From: CAYRTD01 sp964426915
GTDB lineage: Bacteria > Bacteroidota > Bacteroidia > Bacteroidales > GCA-2748055
NCBI GenBank assembly: GCA_964426915.1
Contig: CAYRTD010000049.1
Span: 1-24,112 of the forward strand
Length of the DNA stretch: 24,112 bases
Direction of reading: 5' to 3'
Part shown: in pieces, positions 1 to 7,804 of the stretch
How positions within the stretch are numbered: the stretch's first letter is position 1
Layout: the number at the start of each line of letters is the position of its first letter
The notes under the pieces: generated by a model
What the model saw: only the letters and a program-made list of their open reading frames with translations
Database searches by the model: none
Told to the model about the DNA's origin: nothing
Translations under genes and position numbers: made by a program

Positions 1-70
1 GGTTGGGGGTTGGGGAATCGGGATTGGGGATTGGGGATTAGGGATTAGGGATTGGGGGTTGGGGGGACCG
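1..70. repeat. G-rich degenerate 7-nt tandem repeat
   Basis: The first 70 bases are imperfect copies of a roughly 7-nt unit (GGGGATT / GGGATTA / GGGGGTT). They lie just downstream of the 3' end of the minus-strand gene at 105. The runs of three to five G could form G-quadruplexes on the plus strand. The same style of G-rich repeat recurs at 23190-23268, downstream in the window. No coding potential is seen. The repeat may continue to the left of the window. Confidence 0.75.
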
Positions 71-104
71 GTATTAATTGTTTGAAATTCGGGGACCTTA
101 TTAA

Positions 105-1178
105 CTAAAGGTCCGGGGGATCTTTTTCATCTCCTATCTTAATTTTGAGAATGACCGGTTGATGATCGGAGTGCTGAAAATCAAGGTCTATTCCCTGAAC
201 ATTTTCAATTTGAACGTTTGGTGAAACAAGATAATAATCTATTAAGGCAGTGGGAGTGGATCCTCTTTCATAAACAACAGCTACTCTACGGTTTGTCGGG
301 ATCCGTTCATCGAAGGCCCATTTCCAGTCATCGGGTAAATAGTCTTCATTAATTTCAGTATAATTTATGCTGTCAAATGCCTGGTCACTGAACTCTTTAC
401 TAAATCCCGGAGGGGACTGATTCCAGTCTCCGCCCACAATTATATGATTTCCCTTATTATATTCTTCTTTAAGGAACGATTTTAAATATTCCATTTGCAT
501 TTTTCTGAGGCTACCGTCATCATAAGCTGAATTATGAGTATTGACGATAATAAGATCTTTGTTATTTTTTAAAGGATGGCGGTTCACAAGAAAACACCGG
601 TCGAGCATAAAGAGATTTTTAGGCCAATCATAATTTCCGGGGAAGCTATGACGGGTAACCTCAGCTGGCTGATATTTCGTAAGTGTAACAAGACCCGAGG
701 TCACCCTTCCCATTGGATTTGTCACAGGCAAAGGAACGAAGAACACCTTATAATTTAAACCCAGATAACTATGGTATTTGGAAAGTGTCTTTGAAATGCT
801 GTCATATTCACTGATCCTGTAGGAGCGTTTCGAATCGACATCCACCTCCTGGAGCAGAAAAAATTCCACACTGTCGTTATTTTGCAAAAAACGTTCAATT
901 GTATTAAGATTGTTAATAACATTTTCTTTGGGCGGTCTTACCTGTGTCCCGCCGTCGTAGAAGAAATCCATACTGGCATCAAGTCCTGCATAACCGATAT
1001 TCCAAATCATAATATCCAGTTCGATTTCCGGAAGCAAAACTTCAGGAGATGCACTGATTTCAATTTTGGTTATCTCATCTGGGTCATAATCGGATAAAGA
1101 AGCCACTAAAATAAGTATACCCGCAGCAAGCAAAACTGCCACAATCAGCCAAAGCAGAAATTTCAGGATTTTTGACAT
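105..1178 (-). CDS. Membrane-anchored endonuclease/exonuclease/phosphatase family protein
   Basis: This 357-residue protein has one N-terminal hydrophobic segment (about residues 5-27), which is either a membrane anchor or an uncleaved signal. The rest is an exonuclease III/DNase I-type fold. Visible family motifs are the metal and substrate segments IWNIGYAG (about 57-64), LQEVD (about 109-113), NTHNSAYDDG (about 215), GGDWNQSP (about 248) and the C-terminal SDHQPV (337-342). These supply the expected Asn, Glu, His, Asp/Asn and Asp-His catalytic residues. The family covers Mg-dependent phosphodiesterases and phosphatases acting on nucleic acids, phosphoinositides or sphingomyelin, and the true substrate cannot be read from sequence. 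The domain probably faces the periplasm. The stop codon sits inside a 7-bp inverted repeat (93-99/108-114). No Shine-Dalgarno is seen at the ATG, which is usual for Bacteroidota. Confidence 0.88.
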   Translation of the reverse strand: MSKILKFLLWLIVAVLLAAGILILVASLSDYDPDEITKIEISASPEVLLPEIELDIMIWNIGYAGLDASMDFFYDGGTQVRPPKENVINNLNTIERFLQNNDSVEFFLLQEVDVDSKRSYRISEYDSISKTLSKYHSYLGLNYKVFFVPLPVTNPMGRVTSGLVTLTKYQPAEVTRHSFPGNYDWPKNLFMLDRCFLVNRHPLKNNKDLIIVNTHNSAYDDGSLRKMQMEYLKSFLKEEYNKGNHIIVGGDWNQSPPGFSKEFSDQAFDSINYTEINEDYLPDDWKWAFDERIPTNRRVAVVYERGSTPTALIDYYLVSPNVQIENVQGIDLDFQHSDHQPVILKIKIGDEKDPPDL

Positions 1179-1233
1179 AGGGGTAAATATTTAAATGATT
1201 ATTCCGGATCAATTAAACATAAATATAAGGAAA

Positions 1234-1950
1234 TTATTTCTTTTCAGGAAAATCCTGTTTCAGGCTTCCGAGAGCAATAAGATATTGAGCAGTTATATAG
1301 GAGATCATTATAAGGACTCTGGCAAAATCGAATTTTTCCAAAAAACGATTAATGACGATCATTGAGGCGGAGGCAACAAATAACAAAGCACCGGTTACCA
1401 CCAGGATATAACTGACGCCATTTACTTTCCCGTATCGATTCATGGCTGAAACCAGCATCAGAAGAATGAAAACGGTGAATAAAATTACCGGCAAACGATA
1501 ATTCACACCATAGATAATGAGATCATTATAAAGCAACCAGAGCAAGAGACCTCCATATACTAAAACAAGAATTAACTGATAAATCCTGGTTTTGAGGATG
1601 GTATTTTTACCTGCAGGAATATTAAAGGCAATTGAATAAAAGCAAAGGGTTAAAAAAAATGCCACCATACCGGCAAGAAAAAAACTTGCAGGAGGAAAAG
1701 AAGTCCTGATATCGCCATTTGACAGTTGCAACAGAATATCGCCCAGCCAGGAAAAGAAAAAGCCTGCCATCATCAAACGGTGAAACAAACTGTATCTGCT
1801 ATTTATTTCACTGTGATAATAGACCATTAAAGAGGGAATTATCAGGGCTTTTATCAATATTTCTGTATAATAAAGCTGAAAAAATCTTTCGAGAATTATA
1901 AAAAGAATTCCGATGCTAAAAAAATAGAGTGCAAATGATGATTGTTTCAT
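1234..1950 (-). CDS. Lysoplasmalogenase (YhhN/TMEM86 family) membrane protein
   Basis: This 238-residue polytopic membrane protein has about eight hydrophobic segments. It matches the YhhN/TMEM86 family in its pattern of K-ALIIPSLMVYY, FFFSWLGDILLQL and FFLAGMVAFFLTLCFYSIAF. The family hydrolyses the vinyl-ether bond of lysoplasmalogens in the membrane, and TMEM86B is the characterised animal member. I chose the ATG at 1950. The frame stays open to 2007, but those extra 19 residues are Arg/Lys-rich and are read from the end of an intergenic repeat (about 1984-2014), so they are probably not translated. The gene lies 55 bp downstream of nothing else on its strand and ends 55 bp before the start of the endonuclease-fold gene, so the two could be co-transcribed. 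Specific enzymatic function is inferred from family only. Confidence 0.85.
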   Translation of the reverse strand: MKQSSFALYFFSIGILFIILERFFQLYYTEILIKALIIPSLMVYYHSEINSRYSLFHRLMMAGFFFSWLGDILLQLSNGDIRTSFPPASFFLAGMVAFFLTLCFYSIAFNIPAGKNTILKTRIYQLILVLVYGGLLLWLLYNDLIIYGVNYRLPVILFTVFILLMLVSAMNRYGKVNGVSYILVVTGALLFVASASMIVINRFLEKFDFARVLIMISYITAQYLIALGSLKQDFPEKK

Positions 1951-1983
1951 TTGTATTAGGTTTTTCCGGCGAGCATAACGCAG

Positions 1984-2014
1984 ATATCGGACATTATGGA
2001 CAGACACTAATTAG
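1984..2014 (+). repeat. Solo right end of the GACATTATGGACAGACAC repeat family
   Basis: The stretch GATATCGGACATTATGGACA followed by GACACTAATTAG matches the right terminus of the element at 3682-3834 with one difference over about 30 bases, and the terminus at 3989-4011. No matching left end is seen nearby, so this is a solo or decayed end. It lies just upstream of the lysoplasmalogenase start. Confidence 0.75.
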
Positions 2015-2143
2015 CCATCCTGATAGTAAGTCTTCAAGTAAGAAGGGCTAAAATTAATATTTTTTTCCACTCAAAGATCATTTATAGTAAAACACCAAAT
2101 TAAAATATTCTTATCTTGGCTATCAAATTTAAAACTAATCCTG

Positions 2144-3490
2144 ATGAAAACTATCACTATTACTTTTCTGATTTTTTCATTTACATTCACCGGCCTTTAT
2201 TCTCAAAAAGATTCCAGCTTCCAGGAAAAAACAAAATCGGGCTGGTCATTTGGGGCTGTTCCGGCTATCGCGTATGATTCTGATATTGGATTTAAGTATG
2301 GAGGTGTCGTGAATTTTTTCGATTATGGCGATGGCACTGTTTACCCGGGATACAAACATTCAATTTACCTGGAATGGTCAAGAACAACAAAAGGAAGCGG
2401 GATTAATCAATTTACTTACGATTCAAAATATCTCATACCGGGAGTCCGTACCTCAGCAGAGGTGAGCTACCTGACTGAAAAAGCTCTTGATTTTTACGGG
2501 TTCAATGGTTATGAAGCATATTATGATCAAAATTTTGAAAATGACGCTCTCCCCGATCACATCTATAAATCCAGGCTTTTCTACAGGCAGGAGAGAAAAT
2601 TGCTTAGGGTGAAAACCGATTTCCAGGGAGCCGTCATAAAAAACAAGTTAAACTGGCTTGCCGGCTTTGCTCATTACGGCATTGCACTTGACACGGTAGA
2701 CATCACTGCTTTAAATGAAGGTCAGGATCCTGAAGAAAAACTACCTCCCGTTCAGGGAGGCCTTTTCGGGGATTACCGCCGATGGGGATTACTCCCTGAA
2801 AACCAGGTTGACGGGGGAAATACAAATCTTTTGAAATTCGGACTTGTATGGGATACCCGAGACAATGAACCCAATCCCATGACGGGAATGTGGACGGAAA
2901 TGCAATTCCTTCTGGCCCCCAGATTTCTTGGGAATGGCGATCTGAGTTATTCACGCCTGGCGGTCACCCACAGGCAATATTTTACTCTGATTCCAAAAAA
3001 GGTAAATTTTGCTTATCGCTTATCCTATCAGGCAAAGTTAAGCGGCGAAATGCCTTTTTACATGCTTCCCTTTGTTTTCAATACGGCTCCACAAATGACC
3101 CGGGACGGACTTGGCGGATCTAAAACCATAAGGGGAGTTTTAAGGAACCGCGTTGTTGGAGAGGATTTTGTTTATGGAAATCTTGAGATCCGCTGGAAAG
3201 TAATCCGCACAGTGATATTGAATCAGAATATCTACTTCGCTTTGGCGGGTTTTATTGATGGGGGAATGGTAACAGGAAAATATGAGCTACAGGATCCGGA
3301 TCCGATTTATCTCAACGAGGCAAATGCATGGATGTCACTGGGAGATGAGGAAAGCCTTCACCTGAGTTATGGAGCAGGGGTGCATATTGCCCTTAACGAG
3401 AATTTTATATTATCGGTCGATTACGGAATTGCAAGTGATCCCCGTGATGGAGAAAGCGGATTGTACATTGGACTGAACTTTCTTTTTTAA
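2144..3490 (+). CDS. BamA/Omp85-like outer-membrane beta-barrel (surface antigen domain)
   Basis: This 448-residue protein has a Sec signal peptide (about 1-20, ending LYSQ). The rest is dominated by alternating beta-barrel strands of the bacterial surface antigen (Omp85) type. GLVWDTRDNEPNPMTGMW (near residues 235-250) and the Gly-rich GLGGSKTIRGVLRNRVVG segment (near 325-342, equivalent to the conserved RGF/RGY loop of Omp85 barrels) are characteristic. The protein ends in an aromatic residue (GLNFLF), as expected for a BAM substrate. There are no obvious POTRA repeats before the barrel, so this is not BamA itself but one of the short, POTRA-less Omp85-related proteins common in Bacteroidota. 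Substrate and role are unknown. A weak -7-like TATCTTG lies at about 2112. The gene stands alone. Confidence 0.85.
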   Translation: MKTITITFLIFSFTFTGLYSQKDSSFQEKTKSGWSFGAVPAIAYDSDIGFKYGGVVNFFDYGDGTVYPGYKHSIYLEWSRTTKGSGINQFTYDSKYLIPGVRTSAEVSYLTEKALDFYGFNGYEAYYDQNFENDALPDHIYKSRLFYRQERKLLRVKTDFQGAVIKNKLNWLAGFAHYGIALDTVDITALNEGQDPEEKLPPVQGGLFGDYRRWGLLPENQVDGGNTNLLKFGLVWDTRDNEPNPMTGMWTEMQFLLAPRFLGNGDLSYSRLAVTHRQYFTLIPKKVNFAYRLSYQAKLSGEMPFYMLPFVFNTAPQMTRDGLGGSKTIRGVLRNRVVGEDFVYGNLEIRWKVIRTVILNQNIYFALAGFIDGGMVTGKYELQDPDPIYLNEANAWMSLGDEESLHLSYGAGVHIALNENFILSVDYGIASDPRDGESGLYIGLNFLF

Positions 3491-3506
3491 AATACATGCC
3501 CGACTT

Positions 3507-3681
3507 TATTGAGGGTGTCTAAAACGTATTTTTTAACTTTGTGTTAATAACAAATTGAAAGCATCCCTTCGTTTGCCCCACCCAAACCCTCCGGGGAGGG
3601 TTTGGGTGGGGCAAGAGGGAAGAATGCTTTCAGATCGTAAGTTCTTTTAAAAAGATTATTACTTTTTAGACAGCCTCAATA
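3507..3681. repeat. MITE-like palindromic element with GAGGxTGTCTAAAA termini
   Basis: A 175-bp non-coding element is bounded by terminal inverted repeats at 3507-3526 and 3662-3681, which match at about 18 of 20 positions (core TATTGAGG.TGTCTAAAA). Inside, GAAAGCAT (3557-3564) pairs with ATGCTTTC (3624-3631). At the centre is a perfect 18-bp inverted repeat (3575-3592 with 3595-3612) built on CCCCACCCAAACCC. The whole element could fold into one long hairpin. No ORF of note is present. It may also terminate transcription from the Omp85-like gene ending at 3490. Confidence 0.75.
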
Positions 3682-3834
3682 GAGTCATGCGTTTGTTCCG
3701 ATAGCTATCGGAACAGAAAGTTAGAGATCAAGGCGCGCAAAAATTTTAAACCGCAGTATACTAGCGTATATGAGGATTTAAAATTTTTGCAGCAACGCCG
3801 ATATCGGACATTATGGACAGACTCTAATTAGTGT
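3682..3834. repeat. Inverted-repeat element, family 2, copy A
   Basis: This copy abuts the 3507-3681 element. It starts with GAGTC, followed by a perfect 22-bp palindrome centred on TCCGATAGCTATCGGA (3694-3715). A block AGAAAGTTAGAGATCAAGGC is shared with copy B. Its own core is a hairpin (CAAAAATTTTAAA about 3739-3751, pairing with TTTAAAATTTTTG about 3777-3789). The right terminus is CGATATCGGACATTATGGAC, then AGACTCTAATTAG. No coding capacity was seen. Confidence 0.75.
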
Positions 3835-4011
3835 CTGTCAATAGAGTCGGGTGTCTGTTCCGATAGCTATCGGAACAGAAAGTTAGAGATCAAGGCGCAG
3901 GTAGCCACTTAATATTATGGGATCCCTCGCTATTGCTCGGGATCAGTTCGACTAAATGATTTTGAAAATCAAAATCATAGTCTCACTGACATTATGGACA
4001 GACACTAATTA
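3827..4011. repeat. Inverted-repeat element, family 2, copy B
   Basis: The left end TAATTAGTGTCTGTC (3827-3841) is the inverse of the right end GACAGACACTAATTA (3997-4011), giving perfect 15-bp terminal inverted repeats. The left block, with the 22-bp palindrome at 3856-3877 and the AAGTTAGAGATCAAGGCGC stretch, is nearly identical to copy A. The core (about 3900-3985) is different and carries its own hairpin, ATGATTTTGA with TCAAAATCAT. The last six bases overlap the FadL-family stop codon at 4009-4011. Confidence 0.78.
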
Positions 4012-5478
4012 TCTTCCACCAAGGCTTACATTCAACCCGGCAGAAACAATCCATACATTCTTATCGAGTCCTGCTTTATAATTGATTCCTGTAATATCGG
4101 AGGTCCTGGAAATTTCACCATCCTTATACATTGTGTAGGATGCTCCTATGCTCAGATCAAGCATTTCGTTAATCCTATAGCCAAAGCCACCACCAAAGGT
4201 ATTTGTATTAAGACTATAGGACAGATCGCTCTGATAATTATCATTTACACCGGTAATGGTTGTAAGCCAGCCGGCACTTACCCTGAAACTTTCAGATAAT
4301 GCATACTCCATTCCCAGGGCATACTCCAGAAAGTTATTGTCAATCATATTAACATCAATATCATCCGATCCGTCATAATCAACATTCTTATCAAAATAAT
4401 AATGAACTCCGGTGGAAATTGTCAGTTTCTCAACGGGTTTATAAACCACTCCTCCTACCAGTTGAGCAGGCATATCAGCAATCTCTGTTTCTCCATCGGT
4501 CCATAAGCCGGCTCCCTTATCATCATAAACAGTGTTTGTTAGCTCCAGGGCAGTTTTCATTTCATATTTCAGTGAAATATTCAGTTTTTCCGAAGGGGCA
4601 ATATTTACACTTATAATGGGAGTGATACCGGTTCCTGTTTGTTCCACATCGGCCTCTACACTGGAACCATCATCTATAAGGTCAGCAGCACCATTAAGCT
4701 GTGCCGCGGTTGTTGCATCGGCATAAGGAGTTCCGGCAATTGCTCTGAGATATTCTCCCGGAGGACTATAGGTGCCTACAAGATCCGGAATTGCAGGAGC
4801 AGCACTAATTCCCACGTCCCTGATATATCCTTTATAGGTATTTTTCGCGCTGACATACCGCACCCCAACTGCCACAGAAAACATGTCATTCACAGCATAG
4901 GATACATTTCCCTGGTAACCAAAATATACGGAACTGCCTTCAAAGAAAATATCAGCATCATAACCTGTAATGTTTCTGAATAAAGGATCAGTTCCTGTGG
5001 CTCCTGCAACACCCTGGTCCAAAGGGGCTAATATTGACTGAAAAGTAGGAACGAGATCTGCAATACCCGTTTCGAATGAGGGAAGGCCATCATTGAAAGT
5101 AGCACCACCCCCACCACCGATTGGATTAAACCCAACCGAGAAAGCCAGTTTACCCATATTGTATACTGCGTAAATACTTGGAAAAAACGGGGCTTTTATC
5201 TCACCGGTATATTCCCGGGGTGCATCGCTCAGTAATGGATAGTCGCTTGAAATGAGCTGGGTCTGATTTATGTACTGGTTGCTTAGAGAAAAATGAAAAC
5301 CCTCATCGAGCTTAATCAATCCGGCAGGGTTGTAATACACCGCATCAATGCCAAGAGTTGCGTCTCTGGCTTGCATCCGGGTGTACATGGCACTTTGATT
5401 GGTATTGGTTACCAGACCACCGGCATAAAGACTCCCTGTCAGCAGTAAAGCTGCTGCAAAGGACAGTAATTTTTTCAT
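4009..5478 (-). CDS. FadL/TodX-family outer-membrane hydrophobic-compound transporter
   Basis: From the ATG at 5478 this is a 489-residue protein with a clear signal peptide (MKKLLSFAAALLLTGSLYAG). The open frame extends to 5523, but the extra 15 residues precede the signal peptide and are unlikely to be used. The mature N terminus has the FadL hallmark: a plug-like segment leading to DAVYYNPAGLIKL (conserved NPAGL). Gly-rich GFNPIGGGGGATF and a series of barrel strands follow. FadL proteins carry long-chain fatty acids or aromatic hydrocarbons across the outer membrane, and the ligand here is not predictable. The C terminus is odd: it ends in LGGR rather than an aromatic residue, and the stop codon lies within the terminal inverted repeat of copy B of the repeat, as if the insertion trimmed or replaced the last codons. 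Confidence 0.88.
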   Translation of the reverse strand: MKKLLSFAAALLLTGSLYAGGLVTNTNQSAMYTRMQARDATLGIDAVYYNPAGLIKLDEGFHFSLSNQYINQTQLISSDYPLLSDAPREYTGEIKAPFFPSIYAVYNMGKLAFSVGFNPIGGGGGATFNDGLPSFETGIADLVPTFQSILAPLDQGVAGATGTDPLFRNITGYDADIFFEGSSVYFGYQGNVSYAVNDMFSVAVGVRYVSAKNTYKGYIRDVGISAAPAIPDLVGTYSPPGEYLRAIAGTPYADATTAAQLNGAADLIDDGSSVEADVEQTGTGITPIISVNIAPSEKLNISLKYEMKTALELTNTVYDDKGAGLWTDGETEIADMPAQLVGGVVYKPVEKLTISTGVHYYFDKNVDYDGSDDIDVNMIDNNFLEYALGMEYALSESFRVSAGWLTTITGVNDNYQSDLSYSLNTNTFGGGFGYRINEMLDLSIGASYTMYKDGEISRTSDITGINYKAGLDKNVWIVSAGLNVSLGGR

Positions 5479-6017
5479 AATTTTAGTTTTAAGGTTAACT
5501 TTTAAAACGCCCGAAAATCTCATGGCTTCTCATAAAAAATTGAAAAGGATCCTGATTAAAGGCGAATTATAATGATAGATAGTTTTGATTTAACATACGA
5601 ATATAGACTGATTACCCCAATATGCAAAAAAAATTATGCCTGTAAATAATATAACTAAAATAATTTTGACCACATCGGACTTAACCGCTTGTAATATTAA
5701 TAGTTAAAAAATACGAAATATCTTTTACGGGTTCCCGTGCTAACTAAAGAAAAGCTTGAATACCCCAAAACTAAGCCCCCATATCCTTCGATTTTCGTCC
5801 GTAATCTTTTAGGATCTTTAAATTGTCGGATTCTGTAAATTCATTTTCTTTGTGTTGAATATACATCATTTTTCAAAATTTTGAGTTATACCAAAAATTC
5901 CATGAAATATTTAGCCTTACTCGCATGTTTTTGTTAATAAATCTGATTCCTTTTCAATAACATATATGAAAGCCGAAAGATATTTCTTATATTTTGCCTT
6001 CATTAAAAAAAATAATT
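5479..6017. other. AT-rich intergenic region between divergent genes
   Basis: This roughly 540-bp gap lies between the divergent FadL-family and phosphatase genes. No RNA gene, long hairpin or repeat was recognised. A TATTTTG box about 6-24 bases before the phosphatase start resembles the Bacteroidota -7 element. A tiny frame at 5902-5937 (MKYLALLACFC) resembles a lipoprotein signal start but stops at once, so it is probably chance or a remnant. The size suggests two promoters, but I cannot place them with confidence. Confidence 0.5.
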
Positions 6018-6719
6018 GTGGCACGCAGAATCGTAACCGGAGATGTACATGGTTGTTATAAAACCCTGAAAAAACTTTTAGAAGATAAGATCGGGATCAC
6101 CAAAGAAGACAAATTGTTTTTTGTAGGTGATTTTATCGACCGTGGACCTTCATCGCGTGAAGTGCTCGATTTCCTTATTGACCTTAAATGGCGTGGATTC
6201 AGTGTGAATTCCGTAAGAGGAAATCATGAAGAGATGATGCTGAAAGCCTTTCACGATGAATCGTATATGCATGCATGGTATAATAATGGTGCAGAGGAAA
6301 CCCTGAAGAGTTTTCAAGTACCGGATGAAATACTATTTGATTATGAAGGTATTCGTCAAATTCCAGACCGCTATGTTCAGTTTATAAGTAACATGCCCTA
6401 TTATATTGAAGAAGATGGATTTCTGATCTGCCATGCAGGCTTAAATTTTCAGGCACCGGAACCCTTTGATGATGAGCAGTCTATGATCTGGATCCGTGAT
6501 TTTGATTACAATCCTGATATTGTCTCTAACCGAACCCTCGTTCACGGACATACTCCTATGCCACTTGTAAGTCTTGAATACATCCTCCGCGACAATAACT
6601 CAAAGGTCATTAACCTTGACGCCGGATGTGTATATAAAGATCTTCCGGGATACGGGAATCTCCTTGCATATAACCTCGATTCCGGCGAGTATTATCATCT
6701 CGGGAATATTGATTCATAA
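6018..6719 (+). CDS. PPP-family metallophosphoesterase (Ser/Thr phosphatase or Ap4A-hydrolase-like)
   Basis: Counted from a GTG at 6018, this 233-residue protein carries every signature of the PPP metallophosphatase fold: GDVHG (8-12), GDFIDRG (37-43), GNHE (68-71), CHAG (138-141) and HGHT (176-179). These residues bind two metal ions and the phosphate. Bacterial members act as Ser/Thr/Tyr protein phosphatases or diadenosine tetraphosphatases, and sequence alone does not separate these. There is no signal peptide, so it is cytoplasmic. The frame is open to a TTG at 5994, but that TTG falls within a TATTTTG -7-like box. The GTG gives the family-typical start ARRIVTGDVHG and is preferred. No ATG is available upstream of the first motif. 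Confidence 0.88.
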   Translation: MARRIVTGDVHGCYKTLKKLLEDKIGITKEDKLFFVGDFIDRGPSSREVLDFLIDLKWRGFSVNSVRGNHEEMMLKAFHDESYMHAWYNNGAEETLKSFQVPDEILFDYEGIRQIPDRYVQFISNMPYYIEEDGFLICHAGLNFQAPEPFDDEQSMIWIRDFDYNPDIVSNRTLVHGHTPMPLVSLEYILRDNNSKVINLDAGCVYKDLPGYGNLLAYNLDSGEYYHLGNIDS

Positions 6720-6940
6720 AACAACTGAAGGCCTGGACAAATATCCATATTCTTTTAACATTTGGGAACCCGGGAAGGTATTTTCAAAAAATAACTAAAA
6801 ATTCATATAATATTATTTTCATTTTTGATAATCTGGCCTGAATATTGCATTATTAGTATGCAGAAGGACAAACATTATTAATCCTACGGTTAAGAAGTTT
6901 ACATCCAAAAAGTTTAACTTATATGAAGAAATAGTATAAT

Positions 6941-7690
6941 ATGAAAAGGATCTCTTTAATATCGCTGATTTTTCTTTCGACATGGATATTTTTAAATGCG
7001 GGTTCATCTTTGCCGCAAAACAGAAATATAAATTATTTTTCTCCTTCAGCTTTTATGATTGAGGCCGGTTTTTCATTAGTATTTAATTCCGATACTGCAG
7101 TACTTGCAGGTAATCAATCCAATTTTATTAATTTTGAAGAAACGGAATTATCCAACATTCCAATCCTGACAAAGGATAAATATATAACAAGTTCCGGCCA
7201 TCCGGTAAATTTATCAATTCTTGAAAATGATGAAGTACCTTCCGGATACTTCCTTGAGATAATCAAGAACCCCGGAAGAGGTACTGCAGAAATAGAAGAT
7301 AATACCATCACCTACACACCCTCCGGTGACAAAAAAGAATATACAGATACCATCATTTACAAAGTCAGTTCAACAGATAATTCGGACAGGTTTTCTACCG
7401 GTAAAGCAATCGTTAGAGTTCAATCAGAAGAGGAAAAAACTTCAATTGAGGATTTCAGGGTTTACCCAAATCCTACCTCCGGTTTTATTAATGTTTTTCT
7501 TCCGGGAAAAGTACTTATGGAATATGAAGTAATGATCATCGATCCTTCCGGTCAGGAAATATTACATAAAACAAACCTTTATTCTTCCTTCCCTTTCCGG
7601 TTTAATACCGAAAATCTAAGTAAAGGGATATATCTGGTCAGGATCTTAACAGACGACGAATCAACTGTAAGAAAGATCGTTGTAAACTGA
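6941..7690 (+). CDS. Small secreted protein with Ig/cadherin-like domain and T9SS C-terminal sorting domain
   Basis: This 249-residue protein has an N-terminal signal sequence (about 1-25), a low-complexity linker, then a cadherin/Ig-like repeat of the VNLSILENDEVP...YTP...D.IIYKVSS type (about 87-150). That fold is common in adhesins and bacterial surface proteins. Residues about 168-249 form a type IX secretion C-terminal domain: FRVYPNPTSGFINV, then ...PSGQEI, then ...LSKGIYLVRI and a final KIVVN. The protein is therefore predicted to be exported through Sec, passed through T9SS, and attached to or released from the surface. Its ligand is unknown. It is much smaller than most T9SS adhesins. 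The ATG at 6941 is the only sensible start. Confidence 0.85.
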   Translation: MKRISLISLIFLSTWIFLNAGSSLPQNRNINYFSPSAFMIEAGFSLVFNSDTAVLAGNQSNFINFEETELSNIPILTKDKYITSSGHPVNLSILENDEVPSGYFLEIIKNPGRGTAEIEDNTITYTPSGDKKEYTDTIIYKVSSTDNSDRFSTGKAIVRVQSEEEKTSIEDFRVYPNPTSGFINVFLPGKVLMEYEVMIIDPSGQEILHKTNLYSSFPFRFNTENLSKGIYLVRILTDDESTVRKIVVN

Positions 7691-7804
7691 TTTCCCCACT
7701 CCCATTCTGAACTAAGCTATCATCTGCACGGGATTATATTCGGGTCTTTTAAAATAATCTTTATCTTTAACTTCATTTTGCTAACCCGAAAATATAATAC
7801 GAAG

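Noticed and set aside
1..70. Telomere or replicon end
   Set aside because: The GGGATTA-like units resemble telomere repeats, but similar G-rich tracts occur internally at 23190-23268, and such degenerate tracts fit intergenic slippage repeats.
93..114. Terminator for the endonuclease-fold gene
   Set aside because: Only a 7-bp stem and no U-tract on the minus strand, so I do not call it a terminator.
1951..2007. 19-residue N-terminal extension of the lysoplasmalogenase
   Set aside because: It is read through the end of a non-coding repeat found elsewhere between genes, and the first membrane helix follows directly from ATG 1950.
5902..5937. Tiny ORF MKYLALLACFC resembling a lipoprotein signal
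   Set aside because: It ends after 11 codons with no continuation in other frames; probably chance in AT-rich sequence.
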